DNA from: Mucidula mucida
Lineage: Eukaryota > Basidiomycota > Agaricomycetes > Agaricales > Physalacriaceae
Length of the DNA: 23,362 bases
NCBI GenBank assembly: GCA_015501055.1
Contig: JADNYV010000532.1
Span: forward strand, 1-23,362
Reading direction: 5' to 3'
The notes beneath the pieces are model-generated. The model was not told the DNA's origin. It worked only from the letters and a program-made list of their open reading frames with translations, and did not search any database. Shown piece by piece: positions 1 through 9,829 of the stretch. The translations under genes were made by a program, and so were the position numbers. Numbering within the stretch: position 1 is the first letter of the stretch; each line of letters opens with the position of its first letter.

Positions 1-1446
1 GCGTGGGCGGTCGAGGAGGTAGCGAGCGGGGGTAGAAGGTCTAGAGGGTTGTGACGGGAGCTTGGCCTTACGATCAGTCTGACTGCGAGAGCTCGTCGTC
101 CGACTTTCATTTGTTAGTGCAATCGGACGCGTCTGCCGGACTCCGCCGCGCCGAGTGGGACGCGTTGGTGTCGTCGCAGGTGATGCAGAGCTGGCAGCAT
201 TGATCAAAGGTGTTGCAGTTGTTGCTTTATGTCCCCACGCAGCTGATCGGGGCAAACCTGAGAGCGCGTTTTATGAGTGCAACTTGATGAGAAAGATGAA
301 TCGACGAACCATCTGCTTCATCACCCTTCTTGCCAATGACTGTTCGCCGACTCTCTGTCGCCTTCATTGTGTGTTTCCTATATCGAAAGCGTTTCAGATG
401 AAGAAGGTGGGTAGAAAGGCAATAGCCTTACAGCGTGGTTAGATCTTCCTTGGTGAAGCAATCCTTCTCGTCGCCCCACTCGTGTAGATTCATACAGCTA
501 TGATCGCTGCAAGAAGTTCCCCGTAGAAAGGCCATGCAGTACTTTGTCGTACCATAGCTGGCCCGCATGACCTCGCGGCCTCCACCCGGCGAAGCTGTAC
601 CGTCAACAGCAGCAATCGCGCGCGCTGCATCTTCACGGCGATAGTACGTGATGTACAAACCTACAACAGGTGCACCGCCTCCAGAGGGTGTTCGCTTTAC
701 AAGGAGTATTTTTGTGATTTTTCCATACTGGCCAAAGTACTCGTTGGATCGCAGAGTCGGAATGAGCTGTGATTACATGAGCAGGCAAAGAGAAAGGCCA
801 GAGTGGCGCACCTCTTCCTTTGCAAAACGAGGCCCGATGCCGACGACGTAGACCACGTTGCGCTGTACTACGCGCACGTTAGCCAAATGTCGCCGTCCAA
901 GGGCGTCCAGCTCTTTGCGTTCCCGCTCTCGCTGCTTCTTCTGCTGTGTTAGGCGCTTATGACTTGGCAAATCGGTCAGCATCCACGCCCAGTACAGATG
1001 AAAGAGAACCACACACTCTTGCGGAGAAATTGGCTTAAAGTCGACAGCTTCATCGGTGTACAACCTCCTGCACGCCGGGCAACGCTTATTCAGGTTTTCC
1101 TTGATGTGGTGCCAGCAGAATCGACATATCTGTAGCAGACAATAAGCATAATGGGGGAGCAGGAAACGGACGCCATGCCTGATAGCCACAGACGCAAGGC
1201 TTAAAATTCAGATCGGAAATGTCCATCTCTTCGAGGCAAAGCGGGCATTCTGCGTCCTCCTGCGAGTCGAATTTTTATCAGCGCCATCGCCGCGTGAGAA
1301 AGGGTGCAACGTACCGCTTCCTCGTCGTTCCAATACGCGTCCTGGACGCCAGCCAGGACATGGGACTTTGACTGAGGCACAGAAAATCCTGCGTGGACCA
1401 CTGGCGCTGGCAGGGCATGGTGGGTGTGAGGCCGGGCGGTAGACAT
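1..1446 (-). CDS. NOT4: CCR4-NOT complex E3 ubiquitin ligase NOT4 (5' part, C-terminus beyond the left edge)
   Basis: NOT4/CNOT4 is the RING E3 ubiquitin ligase of the CCR4-NOT complex, acting in mRNA decay and co-translational quality control. Seven exons join in frame: 1315-1446, 1179-1259, about 1023-1129, about 812-962, 432-766, 310-377 and 1-257. After a 44-residue leader comes the C4C4 RING (CPLC, CVCGYQ, ICRFCWHH, CPAC), then a Lys/Arg-rich linker and LANVRVVQRNVVYVVGIG, which opens the RRM. The RRM continues through YITYYRREDAARAI and is followed by a CCCH finger (C-x8-C-x5-C-x3-H, ending CMNLHEW). The tail is Ser/Thr/Pro-rich and still open at base 1. The start at 1446 is the only ATG in frame with the RING. 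The intron splitting the RING (1130-1178) has a GC donor. The intron between exons 3 and 4 is the least certain boundary: either a second GC donor at 1022 or a GT donor nearby. No stop interrupts the joined frame. Confidence 0.93.
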
Positions 1447-1894
1447 GGTATATGAGGCGCAAAACAGGTCAAAGGGCAGGCGTCGCTGTGCTCGACAGTG
1501 TGGTAAAAGGCAAATGGAAACGCCCGACAACGGGAACGAGGCTAACTGTGTTTGACTTTGTTTGCCTACGCCAGTACAACCGTTCGGTCCCTCAAAATCT
1601 CAACCGCCAATTGTTCAAACCGCAACTCATTGCATCGTACGTATAGCAATATAGAACACAGCTTCGATGATTGATTCTGTTCCGCGCGCGCCAACGCTTG
1701 ACAACACGTTTGAACCTCAAGTCAAGTCACCTGAACCTGCTTGCGCCCGTGTCCTGTACTCATTGGGCACTCTACCCGCTGGGGACACCAATACACTAGG
1801 GAAATCTGCTGCTGCTGACCTGCAATACTTGCGCTTGGATGCCGTCGGATCACTCGTGAACACGAACAACTTTTCAACACGTTACGATCAGAAA
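1447..1894. other. Intergenic: NOT4 upstream region and carboxypeptidase 3' flank
   Basis: About 450 bases between the NOT4 start codon (1446) and the stop codon of the carboxypeptidase pseudogene (1895). Short open frames on both strands show no family resemblance, and none has a plausible start and splice structure. The NOT4 promoter must lie here; I see no clear TATA box. Confidence 0.5.
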
Positions 1895-2209
1895 CTACAG
1901 TGCCACTCCAGCCAGCCATCTGTTCAACATCTCTAATGATTCCTTCGGCTTATCATACAGTACCTATTTACCCGAACGTTCAGATCCTCTAGTCCAGGGG
2001 AACAACTAGATACATACCAGATGGCCGGCTGCTTCTACCATTGCAAAGGTAAATGGTCCGCTGCTCCTCGTCAGATCGGCCTTCTTCCCATCCACAAGCC
2101 ACTCGTGCAGAGGTTCCTGTACATAATCCTCCTTCCCGCTCCAGTCTAGTGCCAAGGTCCAAGCTTCGTTCCCGACCCAGTTACACACAAAGTCGTACGT
2201 CCCAACATA

Positions 2210-2631
2210 CAGCTGTTTCCAAAATTCTTGAACCGATCAAAAAGTGCTTGAATAAATCGAAAAAATCAAACAATTCCTATAATTCCCAAACTACGTCCGG
2301 CTCCCACCGGCTCTTGAGAGACTACTTTTCAATAAATAATGCTCCTCTTGACCACTGGGTGGAGGCCGCACAGAGGAAGGATACCGAAGGAAACATGTCG
2401 TTCGATATCAGGGTCCTCTGAGTGCAGCCAATCACTGCAGAACTCAAACAGCTACCTTAGCACAGCGCAAATGTCGCTGCTCTTTGGTGAGAGGATGCTT
2501 GAATATGTCTGAAAAAATATCTGACTGTTCCCCTGTTGCTCGCTGTCCTTGGAGGAATTGCAGGAATTGTTTTATTTTCATGATTTATTTGGGACACTTT
2601 TTGATTGGTCCAAGAATTTTGGAAACAGCTG
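2210..2631. mobile_element. MITE-like element with long imperfect terminal inverted repeats, inserted in the carboxypeptidase exon
   Basis: The ends are exact inverted copies (CAGCTGTTTCCAAAATTCTT at 2210 and its complement ending at 2631). Similarity continues imperfectly for about 80 bases (2210-2292 against about 2550-2631). It is flanked by TA on both sides (2208-2209 and 2632-2633). Removing the element plus one TA restores the carboxypeptidase reading ILVY-VGTYDF exactly, so TA is the target-site duplication. A TA target fits the Tc1/mariner superfamily by general knowledge. There is no intact transposase, so it would be non-autonomous. The interior (2300-2545) has stop codons in all frames I followed. 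Confidence 0.88.
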
Positions 2632-3123
2632 TACACCAGAATGCAAATACCACGCTCAAGCAATGTCGCGACATATGTCTGAGTCTGGTGGTACATGTCC
2701 AGATTGTTCATACCTGCGTGCCGGCTAAAATTTTTTTTAGTACTCTCCCGACCATAAATGGGCAACAGAGCATGGACATCCAATGCCAAGCCAGTGAAGT
2801 TTCTCCATTGAAGTAGCAATCAACTCCAAGCTGCTTCCAAACATCCGGACGGTTGAGGTATTGCGGAATATTTCTGCAGAGACATTAACATCAAGCCCTT
2901 CGTAGTACAAGAAAAAACATACTCAGTCCCTGGGTAGCACTTCATGTTGGCCGGATCCGGCGCTACACACTCTTTGCTAAAGTCGTAGGTATTCCTCTCT
3001 ATACCAATGGCGAATGAATTAGCTCTCCTTCGCTTTGAAAGCCTTACCAAGTGGTACAAACGGTGCCTGCAACTCGCGTTCACAGGTCGCTATTGCTGCT
3101 TCACAGTTGATCACGTCAAACGA

Positions 3124-3928
3124 GCACTGTAGGTCTAGGTGGCTCTTCTTCGCTCGGTCTCTTCATGGAATTGGGTCCTTGTCGTGTCCTATCCGCAGAT
3201 GGCCCAAACTTCCACAACGAGTCTTGGAACTCTCATGTGAACATATTCTTCATTGACCAGCCTGTCGGGACGGGATTCTCGTACGCGGATCACGGTGAGA
3301 GCGTGGTAAGTATATGTGAGCTCCTACAAAGCGGCATAGTTTCTGATTGTGTATTCCCAGTCTACAACGGAAGAAGCCGCTCAGGACATTGCTGCTTTTG
3401 TCGCCATTTTCTTTGAGCAATTTCCCAAGTTCAAGGGACGCGCGTTTCATCTTTCTGGGGAGTCCTACGGGGTGCGCAGGTTGTTTCTCAACATTCCTTC
3501 ATCAATTTTAATGCACGGTAGGGGCGATTTCTACCCGTGTACGCGTCGGCCATTTATGACCAAAACGCGTATCTTGGAAAGCACTTTATGACGCCGATTA
3601 ATCTCACTTCTGTCCTTATCGGTGAGCCTTTCTCTCTTTTGGAGAATCAAGACGGCTAACAGGAATGCTTGTAGGGAACGGTATGACAGATTATATTACC
3701 ATGTTGTTGTCATACTATGACATCCTGTGCACCGGCGCTTCTCTGCCTCCCATGCTTGACATTGCGTAGGTGATGTCTAGTGCGGTATCGCGTCTCTCAT
3801 ACGTTTACAGCACATGTGTTCGCATGAAAACGGTGGTATGTGCAACTAGCTTTCGCGCAGGATGATATAATCGAGATGTTCTCTAGTACCCGCGATGTCA
3901 GAAATGGATGAAAGAGGCTTGCGTTGAG
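3124..3928 (+). other. Inverted block of the carboxypeptidase pseudogene (central exons, wrong orientation)
   Basis: Read on the plus strand this block contains consecutive, correctly spliced central CPY exons: 3133-3305 (LGLFMELGPCRV, FFIDQPVGTGFSYADHGESV), 3361-3471 (ending HLSGESYG), 3522-3621 (GRFLPVYASAIYDQN), 3675-3765 (GNGMTDYITMLLSYYDILC), 3811-3835 (TCVRMKTV) and 3887-about 3928 (YPRCQKWMKEACVE). Its left end is the acceptor half of an intron whose donor half lies on the minus strand at 3964. Its right end stops in mid-exon, and the next residues (SFDVINCE) are on the minus strand ending at about 3123. Flipping the block restores both a 45-nt GT-AG intron and a continuous exon, which fixes the breakpoints to within about 3 bases. 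I see no inverted repeats at the two ends. Confidence 0.88.
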
Positions 3929-4338
3929 TTCACTATGCGGTTTGAGCGGTTGGAAACCTCGTACCTCCATTCGTCCAAACGACCACATCGTCCTTGTCTG
4001 GATCGCTCCTGCTTTCAAAGAAATAAAAAAACAAGTGCCGCGCCTCTACGTCAATGTAACCAGTGTACGCGCTAAGTAGACAATGAGAGTTGAGATTGCT
4101 CAGCGATGAGCACATACACTACAATTCCATCGCAAAAGTCAGACGTCTTGATCCTGACATTGTAGTTGGGAAACGCCGGGTGCGATAAGGCCGTGAAGTC
4201 TGAAACAGACAGGGAGTGGAGGTCTTCGACAGGCGTGAAGAGTCCAGCATCGTACGCGTCTTGTTGGACCGAGAACTCAGCCAGTGCGCGTAGTGGGGTT
4301 GAGAGAGTCAGAAAAGCTATCAGAGCACAATGTTTCAT

Positions 4339-4758
4339 ACTGAGCTGAGATGGATTGAGAATCAGTAACACAAAGCGCCTTCTTATATCGCCCTCGTAAG
4401 GTGCCATTGCTGGTGGGAAGTAACACTTATGGCTCCGAGATAAGTAGGGCTGAGCACCGTGAAAATTTTCCGGTCTTGACGGGGTGGTATCGTGAGACTC
4501 AATTCAAGTCGGTTCCTACGAGGGACTTTGCACGTTCACGCATCTTGTCCAAAGTGAGCGCCGCAGTGAGATGAATCATCTTGAGCTGCGATTTTAGTAG
4601 ATAGCCTGGAGAGCGCAGGTGCGCAGTCACGAAGCATCGAATGCAAGGACAACCGAGAGTCTGCATTCTCCTTAGGTCAATACAAAAAGCTTAGTGGCAT
4701 TGATTGCATGATTTCAGATATAAAAGTAGAAGAATCGTACATACGATAATACCGAGTC
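4339..4758. other. Intergenic: carboxypeptidase promoter remnant and monooxygenase 3' flank
   Basis: About 420 bases with no recognisable gene. Apart from the TATA-like motif of the pseudogene I see no repeat or conserved coding stretch. Confidence 0.5.
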
Positions 4759-7207
4759 TTAGATCAAAAGGTCCTCAAAGTACGCCGTCAAGGCGCCAGT
4801 TGATGCTTCTTCAAGCCCGAATACGGCCCCAATCCATCCATCAGGACGAAAGATCACGACTGCACCGTGCATGGGGTCGACGCCATACATTTCATGTGCC
4901 TTCACTCGTTCGTCGAGGTAGACCTTTCCTATCGGCGTCGTACCTGTGGAATGTATTCAACGGTGAACACATAAAAACCGACTATTTAACGTACCCAGAA
5001 CCTCCTGTCCACCATTTCCGGACACAGCGGGAATAGTTGTCCAATGAAAGATTGCCTTATGATTGGGGAAGCGCGCCTTGAAGGCTTTCAAAGAGGCTTC
5101 AAAATTGGCCAGAGATAGGCGTGTGTGGACTGGATACCCAGCAAAGACGACGATGCTAATGCATATACGATCAATGCAAGGAATCTGTCGAAAAAACGTT
5201 CCCACCTAAACTTGGCTTCATTCTTCAGCACAACCTGTAACCTTACAGGATCCCCTGTTCTGCATGGACTGTCAATTTCAGAAGGCTTCTTTATGTATGA
5301 TTGCTAACCCAATTTTGGTAAGGTAAACATCCGGTCCACGTTCCCCAGGATTGACCGTGGCGCGCGACAACCCTTGGGGTTCTCTGTTTACGACGCTTAC
5401 AGCTGAGAGGGTAGGGTTCAGTGGAAGATTCTCGAAAAGAGTAATCAACGAACGATACGAGATGCCTAAAGATCCTGATTAGCAAGAGGATATGGAGAAT
5501 GTGAGCTCAACGAACCCAAACCCAAGGTAAAAGACTGCATGTTGACGTCTTCGAACCACTCAGTTAGCAGGTCCCTAACGTGCTCTGAGTAACTCAGTTT
5601 GAATGTTACACGCGGACCTGTACCAGGTGTTGTCCTTCCTTCCTGCGAATCGAGGAGGGTATTGCCCGGAAATGAGCATACTGATAGTTCTATCGTTGTC
5701 GATGACCTAATGATGATACTGAATATTTTGACGAGCGGCTTGACTCGACAGATTAACCTGCTGAACGACCGGTCGACGTTCCTTATCATACGAGTCGATC
5801 AAAACGTCTTTGGCCAATCCACGTAAGGTCAACTAAAACGATGTTAACTTCGCCAGCAGCAGTCAAAGAACGTACAGCGAGCTTCCATGAGATATTGATA
5901 GCACTTGAATTAAACTCGAGGTCAACCAGCAAAATATTCAATATGAGCTTACTCGTGGATGCCAGTGTTCAGACCTTGCGCAGATCCTGAACTATGCGTA
6001 TGGCACGCGTCTCCAGCTAAGAAGACGCGACTTCCGTGGGCTGAAAACGTGTCCGCTATGCGTTGTCCGATTCCCTAGAGAAATTTTAAGTCTCCGTCAA
6101 TTTGATGGGGAAAGTACGGACGTATATCGTCCACCAATCGACGTCTAGGACATCGAGGGTAAAAGGTCTGACGGCCTCTTTAGCCTCTCGTATCACATCG
6201 TCTTTTGTAATCTTATCCTCGCCCCCGTAGCGGTCTAAGAGGTCTTTGCTAAAGACATAACCAATACGCGTGAGACCATTGTCGTTGGGGCACCAGAGAA
6301 TTTGTCCATGTGTAGATGAATCGATACTATTCAGACAGCGTGGATTAGGCATGTTAGTCTTAACGTGTGCATCCATGCGAATCCAGCGATGTGTAGTGGA
6401 AGCCCCTTCGAACGGAATCGCAGATAATTTGCGAACTTGAGAGTGACCACCATCAGCGCCAATGAGGTATTTCCTGCAGAACGGTTACAACAGGCCAAAT
6501 GAATCAAGAAATGCTTACGTCTGTACATCGTATACTGCATCTTTGACGAGATCCCGGACTTGAACAGTGATTGGATATTCTTCGTTACTAGCGTCGACGG
6601 TGTATCCCTCGAGCTTTGTCTTCACATGGTGCTCAAAATTGTATTCTTTCAATGCCTCGGTGAACTCTTGTTCTGTTAATCTCCGCCTCAGATGTAACCT
6701 GTGTATGAAATTAGTGCTTGGTGGCGCAATGGGCCTACAACACGCACGCAAATTGAAAGAATGTATCCCCCAGCTTGTCCATGCGACTACCGTACATGAG
6801 CCCGCCTTTAATCCGTTTTCCACTGTGTCCGTGTCAGCCAAAACAAGGCGAATGGTGGAGCCGCCTACTCTTGGAAATGCAGTCCATGCCTCGTCGCGAC
6901 TCCCTTCTGGATCAAGCACTCCGCGAGATCAATTTGGTCTAGCAACTCAATGCTGCGAGGCCACAGCGTGGTGGCGCGTCCGTAGCAAGGCAATTCGCGT
7001 TTGTCCTCCTGCTCTGTACATGATCAGCCCGGTCGTCCTGAGCATATGACGCCTCGCACCGATGAGATATGGCTGACATCCAAAGCGCGCTAGCTGGTAG
7101 GCGATAAGGGAACCAACTGGACCTCCGCCAACGCTGATTACAGTCAAATTTTACGCAGCCTGGGGATGTAATCATACGCACATAACGACCTCAACTGTTA
7201 CAGACAT
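4759..7207 (-). CDS. FAD-dependent aromatic hydroxylase, phenol 2-monooxygenase-like
   Basis: Predicted single-component flavoprotein monooxygenase that ortho-hydroxylates a phenolic ring using NAD(P)H and O2; the substrate cannot be read from sequence. Fifteen exons join without a stop to about 595 residues, normal for the family: 7182-7207, 7060-7133, 6869-7013, 6748-6822, 6519-6698, 6122-6473, 5953-6074, 5876-5903, 5720-5832, 5624-5680, 5516-5574, 5309-5465, 5206-5259, 4995-5155 and 4759-4943. Signatures in order: dinucleotide-binding VVIVGGGPVGSLIAYQLARF; GRATTLWPRSIELLDQIDLA; the DG motif YLIGADGGHSQVRK; and the GD motif RVFLAGDACHTHSSGSAQGL, which contacts the FAD ribityl chain. The C-terminal part has the thioredoxin-like fold typical of phenol hydroxylases (HEMYGVDPMHGAVVIFRPDG). 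The first intron splits the Rossmann motif after only 26 coding bases. Introns are 39-51 nt. No targeting signal is seen, so it is probably cytosolic. Confidence 0.92.
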
Positions 7208-7236
7208 CTTGAAGGCGACGTCTAAGGTAGCATACG

Positions 7237-7243
7237 CCTTATA
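7237..7243 (-). promoter_or_regulatory. TATA-like box of the monooxygenase gene
   Basis: Minus-strand TATAAGG lies about 30-36 bases upstream of the start codon at 7207. Position and sequence suit a core promoter element; this is inference from sequence alone. Confidence 0.4.
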
Positions 7244-7467
7244 TTGTATGCCGACTGTCCAAGGCCGAACGAGGTATCTCGGCCGCGGGCGTTGCTGACG
7301 AAAACATGTCAAGTGCTGATAAGAGGTACGAGCAACTCGAGAGCCAAGCTCAGATAGCGTTCCTCGATCGTGTTTGATACCTTCAAATGGTTCTAAGTAA
7401 TATATTGAGGCAAGTCCGTCCCTCATGTGATATGATTGTTCGTAGAATTAATTAACAGTGTTCCTAT

Positions 7468-8955
7468 CTAACACGAAGTCCTAGGTTTGAACGGGAATTT
7501 GAGCTGACCGTTACCGTTGTAGATTCCGTAGCCAAGCTGCTGCCTGTCAGAGTACAGATGCGCGAACCATCCCACCCCGCCTCCCGGAACCGACTTGAAG
7601 TAAGAGCACTTCGAGTCAAGGAGGTTAAAGTAAGCCTAACAAGACGATGAGGCTCGTGCATGCTGAACAATGGATCACCTCACTTCTTCGTTGACAGTAT
7701 TCGCAACTGCGTGTGGATTGTTGGGTCTCAGTATGGCGGTCTGCTGTGATGGCCAACCATTCTAGAGGCACATTAGGCGCGATCCGTAATAGCGCGACGG
7801 AGAACATACCTCCGTCAGGTATATCTTCTTTCCTTGCCCATGCGCGATGAACCTTTGAATGCATATCAATATATGGAGGATACGATTAGATTATCTCTGA
7901 CCAGTTCAAGTCATTTTGAATCAAGGGCCAAGAGTTACTCGCTGCGGGAAGGCGATGATCAGAAGTGCTGCGACTCTAGCCAATGGAACGCTTACCTGTT
8001 GACGCCTGGTATGAAAAGAACGGAAGCATGTGTCCATCTATCACGTCGATTGCCTTCATAAGCTCTGGCGCGCCGCCACGTTCCTGCTTTACGTTGAGCA
8101 GGATTGGCCATTGGAATAGACGTAGATGCTACAGACCTGGAATCCGTAACTGGTACGAAGAATCAGCACATCGACCGGAACGCGAGACCAATGAGGTACT
8201 TACGCCATCTCCGATATAGTTACAGCTATACCTAAGGGCGCAATTTTTGACTTCAAAGCCCATATTTGGGAAGCCAGCGCGTTCGCTTCCATGGCGTTAT
8301 CTAAAAGCGGTTCCGACCCAAATTGAATGACGCGCGTGACGAACTTGGCCTTGGGATTGTTGTACAGCGTCGAGACGAGATGATCCTTCCGCGCTTGCCA
8401 GGCGTTGCTACTGTCAAACCCGAACTGTAAGAGTACATAACAAGGATCAGCGTCATTCTCGAAAGAACAACGTAGTACTAACCCAGATGAGGGCTTGCAC
8501 ACCTAGACCCGCCTCCCAAGCGGCATTTACAACATCATCGCTTCATAAAGCCGTTAAACGATGCAAAGATAGGATCGAGGTCGCGTACTAGAAGTTAGAT
8601 CGGTCGCAGGCACCGTAAAGGCGAACGTATCTGCCATTGAAATTGTAGCGTATATCTTTGAATTCGCGCTTCAAAGTTCCTATGTCTTGACCTAAACGAT
8701 GTTCTCAGCCATATTTTCACAGAAGAGGTAAGACTTACACGCGTCAATAGCATAGCTGAAGCCGACGAAACCGTATTCTTGGTTTTGAGGACACCACCAG
8801 CCATTCGGCGACGACGGTACTGTTGCAGGCATTCTGAAGCCAATACCGGGGAAGCAACCAGAATTAGCAGTGCTAGAATCTACCTCTGCAGCTGGAAGAG
8901 CAGTAACGGGTCCTAGCGCGGAGAGCAATGCAGCAAGCGTAGTCGAGAACAACAT
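7468..8955 (-). CDS. Secreted GH17-type glucan endo-1,3-beta-glucosidase
   Basis: Ten exons join to an intact protein of about 342 residues: 8739-8955, 8589-8691, 8483-8540, 8204-8424, 8137-8149, 7996-8083, 7902-7941, 7810-7852, 7684-7761 and 7468-7635. It opens with a signal peptide (MLFSTTLAALLSALGPVTALP), so it is probably secreted or cell-wall bound. The TIM-barrel signatures are those of fungal GH17-like proteins: RYVRLYGACD, VNAAWEAGLGVQALIWFGFD, VIQFGSEPL (the Glu is the likely acid/base) and KIYLTENGWPS (the Glu is the likely nucleophile), then GGGVGWFAHLYSD near the end. Such enzymes remodel or degrade beta-1,3-glucan in fungal walls. One exon is only 13 nt (8137-8149). It lies head-to-tail with the monooxygenase, 260 bp apart, but no functional link is evident. 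Confidence 0.92.
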
Positions 8956-8990
8956 CTGAGGAACACGACGAAATGCAAGAGCCTACGCGT

Positions 8991-9000
8991 CCTTATAAAG
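8991..9000 (-). promoter_or_regulatory. TATA box of the GH17 gene
   Basis: Minus-strand CTTTATAAGG lies about 36-45 bases upstream of the start codon at 8955. It is a good TATA-box candidate for a regulated secreted enzyme. Confidence 0.45.
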
Positions 9001-9660
9001 GCATCGCTAGGAATCGTCACATCGAATCCATTCCTAGCTAGCATTCTGAGATTGGGAATACCACTAGTGCTTGCTCTTCGGAATTGACAAGCATCGGGAG
9101 CATGGGTAGATACCGCGGTGAATATAAGATCGCAACCAACTTCAGTCCGGTAACCTAGCACGCCACAGATTCCATATCGAATACTAGTGCATAATTGCCG
9201 AGGTGAGGAAGGACGATATGTAATCAGCGTCGAAGCGGAAATGATAGTGTGAAGCCAGTAGGAGGATCCTGAGCGATTGTAGAAGACCGGTGTGCACGGG
9301 TTGCAAAAAGAATCCGATACGTCGTAGGTTTTTATAGTTAGGTGCCTATGCGTTAGTGTAGTCATCGAGAAAAAAAAAAGAACTGGGTTGACTCTAGCTT
9401 GGACGGTAAAAAGAGTCATCAAAATGCGGGTAGACGTTGCAAATAGTTCTGGGGCTTCAAAGAGGCAAAGGTCCGGAGCATCGAGAAGTTGCATAAGTGT
9501 GTGAGCTGGTTCATTGCGATAGAGGTATCTTTGGAGCGAGAGAGGCGGAACTGGGCACTGCGTTCAAGTTGATCGAGCCAGAATCACATGTTTAATCACT
9601 CTTTCATTTGAACGAAATACAAAATCGCTCTCTATACCTTCAGTTTTCCAAAACTTTAGA
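9001..9660. other. Intergenic: upstream region of the GH17 gene, no gene recognised
   Basis: A 193-codon open frame on the minus strand crosses this region and the GH17 start. It has no family signature, overlaps the GH17 signal-peptide exon in another frame, and contains the TATA box, so I regard it as chance. There is a short poly-A run at 9370-9380. I see nothing else. Confidence 0.5.
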
Positions 9661-9669
9661 TTGTCGGGG

Positions 9670-9780
9670 GTGTGACTCTCAAGCAGACAATCCCCTCGCC
9701 TTTTACTAGGGGATTCCGTGCGAGTCACACATCTGTACGCCGACTCTCCAATCTTTGGGCTAAGTTCGCCTTTGGAGAGT
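9670..9780. repeat. Two consecutive hairpins, the first nested
   Basis: Hairpin 1 has an outer stem GTGTGACTC (9670-9678) pairing with GAGTCACAC (9722-9730), and an inner stem AATCCCCT (9689-9696) pairing with AGGGGATT (9708-9715). Hairpin 2 pairs ACTCTCCAA (9743-9751) with TTGGAGAGT (9772-9780). All pairings are perfect. They may be remains of a palindromic mobile element at the edge of the repeat island; no coding role is seen. Confidence 0.6.
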
Positions 9781-9829
9781 GTAATCACTTTTTGCCCAAC
9801 TTTGAACCACCTGGTATTAGGATTCTAGG

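Larger units (their letters stand above)
1895..4338 (-). pseudogene. Serine carboxypeptidase (CPY, peptidase family S10) pseudogene, internally inverted and carrying a transposon
   Basis: Family S10 enzymes are vacuolar or secreted alpha/beta-hydrolases that remove C-terminal residues. The minus strand holds the N-terminus (4118-4338 and 3965-4071: signal peptide MKHCALIAFLTLSTPLRALA, then [20 protein letters not shown] and VVVWTNGG) and the C-terminal half (1895-about 3123: FDVINCEAA, NTYDFSKEC, YVATLLERG, VGTYDFVCNWVGNEAWTLAL, AGHL). The middle, with the nucleophile motif GESYG, is on the plus strand at 3133-3928. Catalytic Ser, Asp (in VGTYDF) and His (in AGHL) are all still encoded. Lesions: the inversion; a 422-bp element inserted between ILVY and VGTYDF; a shift placing the QYLNRPDVWKQLGVD block (near 2860) in a different frame from its upstream exon, with a second compensating shift before NFTGLALDV; and the family's PGCSSS loop reading LGGSSS. 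Exon 1 splices to exon 2 normally. A TATA-like TATAAG (4382-4387) survives about 45 bp upstream of the ATG. Confidence 0.9.

Noticed and set aside
1201..1530. Longer NOT4 N-terminus reaching 1530
   Set aside because: The upstream extension has no ATG; the first ATG in frame is at 1446.
2300..2545. hAT-transposase-like remnant inside the MITE (words resembling SFDI...ITAEL)
   Set aside because: The resemblance is weak and stop-ridden, and the TA duplication with long inverted repeats does not fit hAT elements, which duplicate 8 bp.
3124..3928. A separate plus-strand carboxypeptidase gene overlapping a minus-strand one
   Set aside because: The plus-strand exons are exactly the part missing from the minus-strand gene, with complementary intron halves at the breakpoints, so one inverted gene explains everything.
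6567..7049. Plus-strand open frame of 160 codons
   Set aside because: Antisense to the monooxygenase exons and introns; no domain.
8913..9494. Minus-strand open frame of 193 codons
   Set aside because: It overlaps the GH17 signal-peptide exon in another frame and spans its TATA box; there is no family signature.
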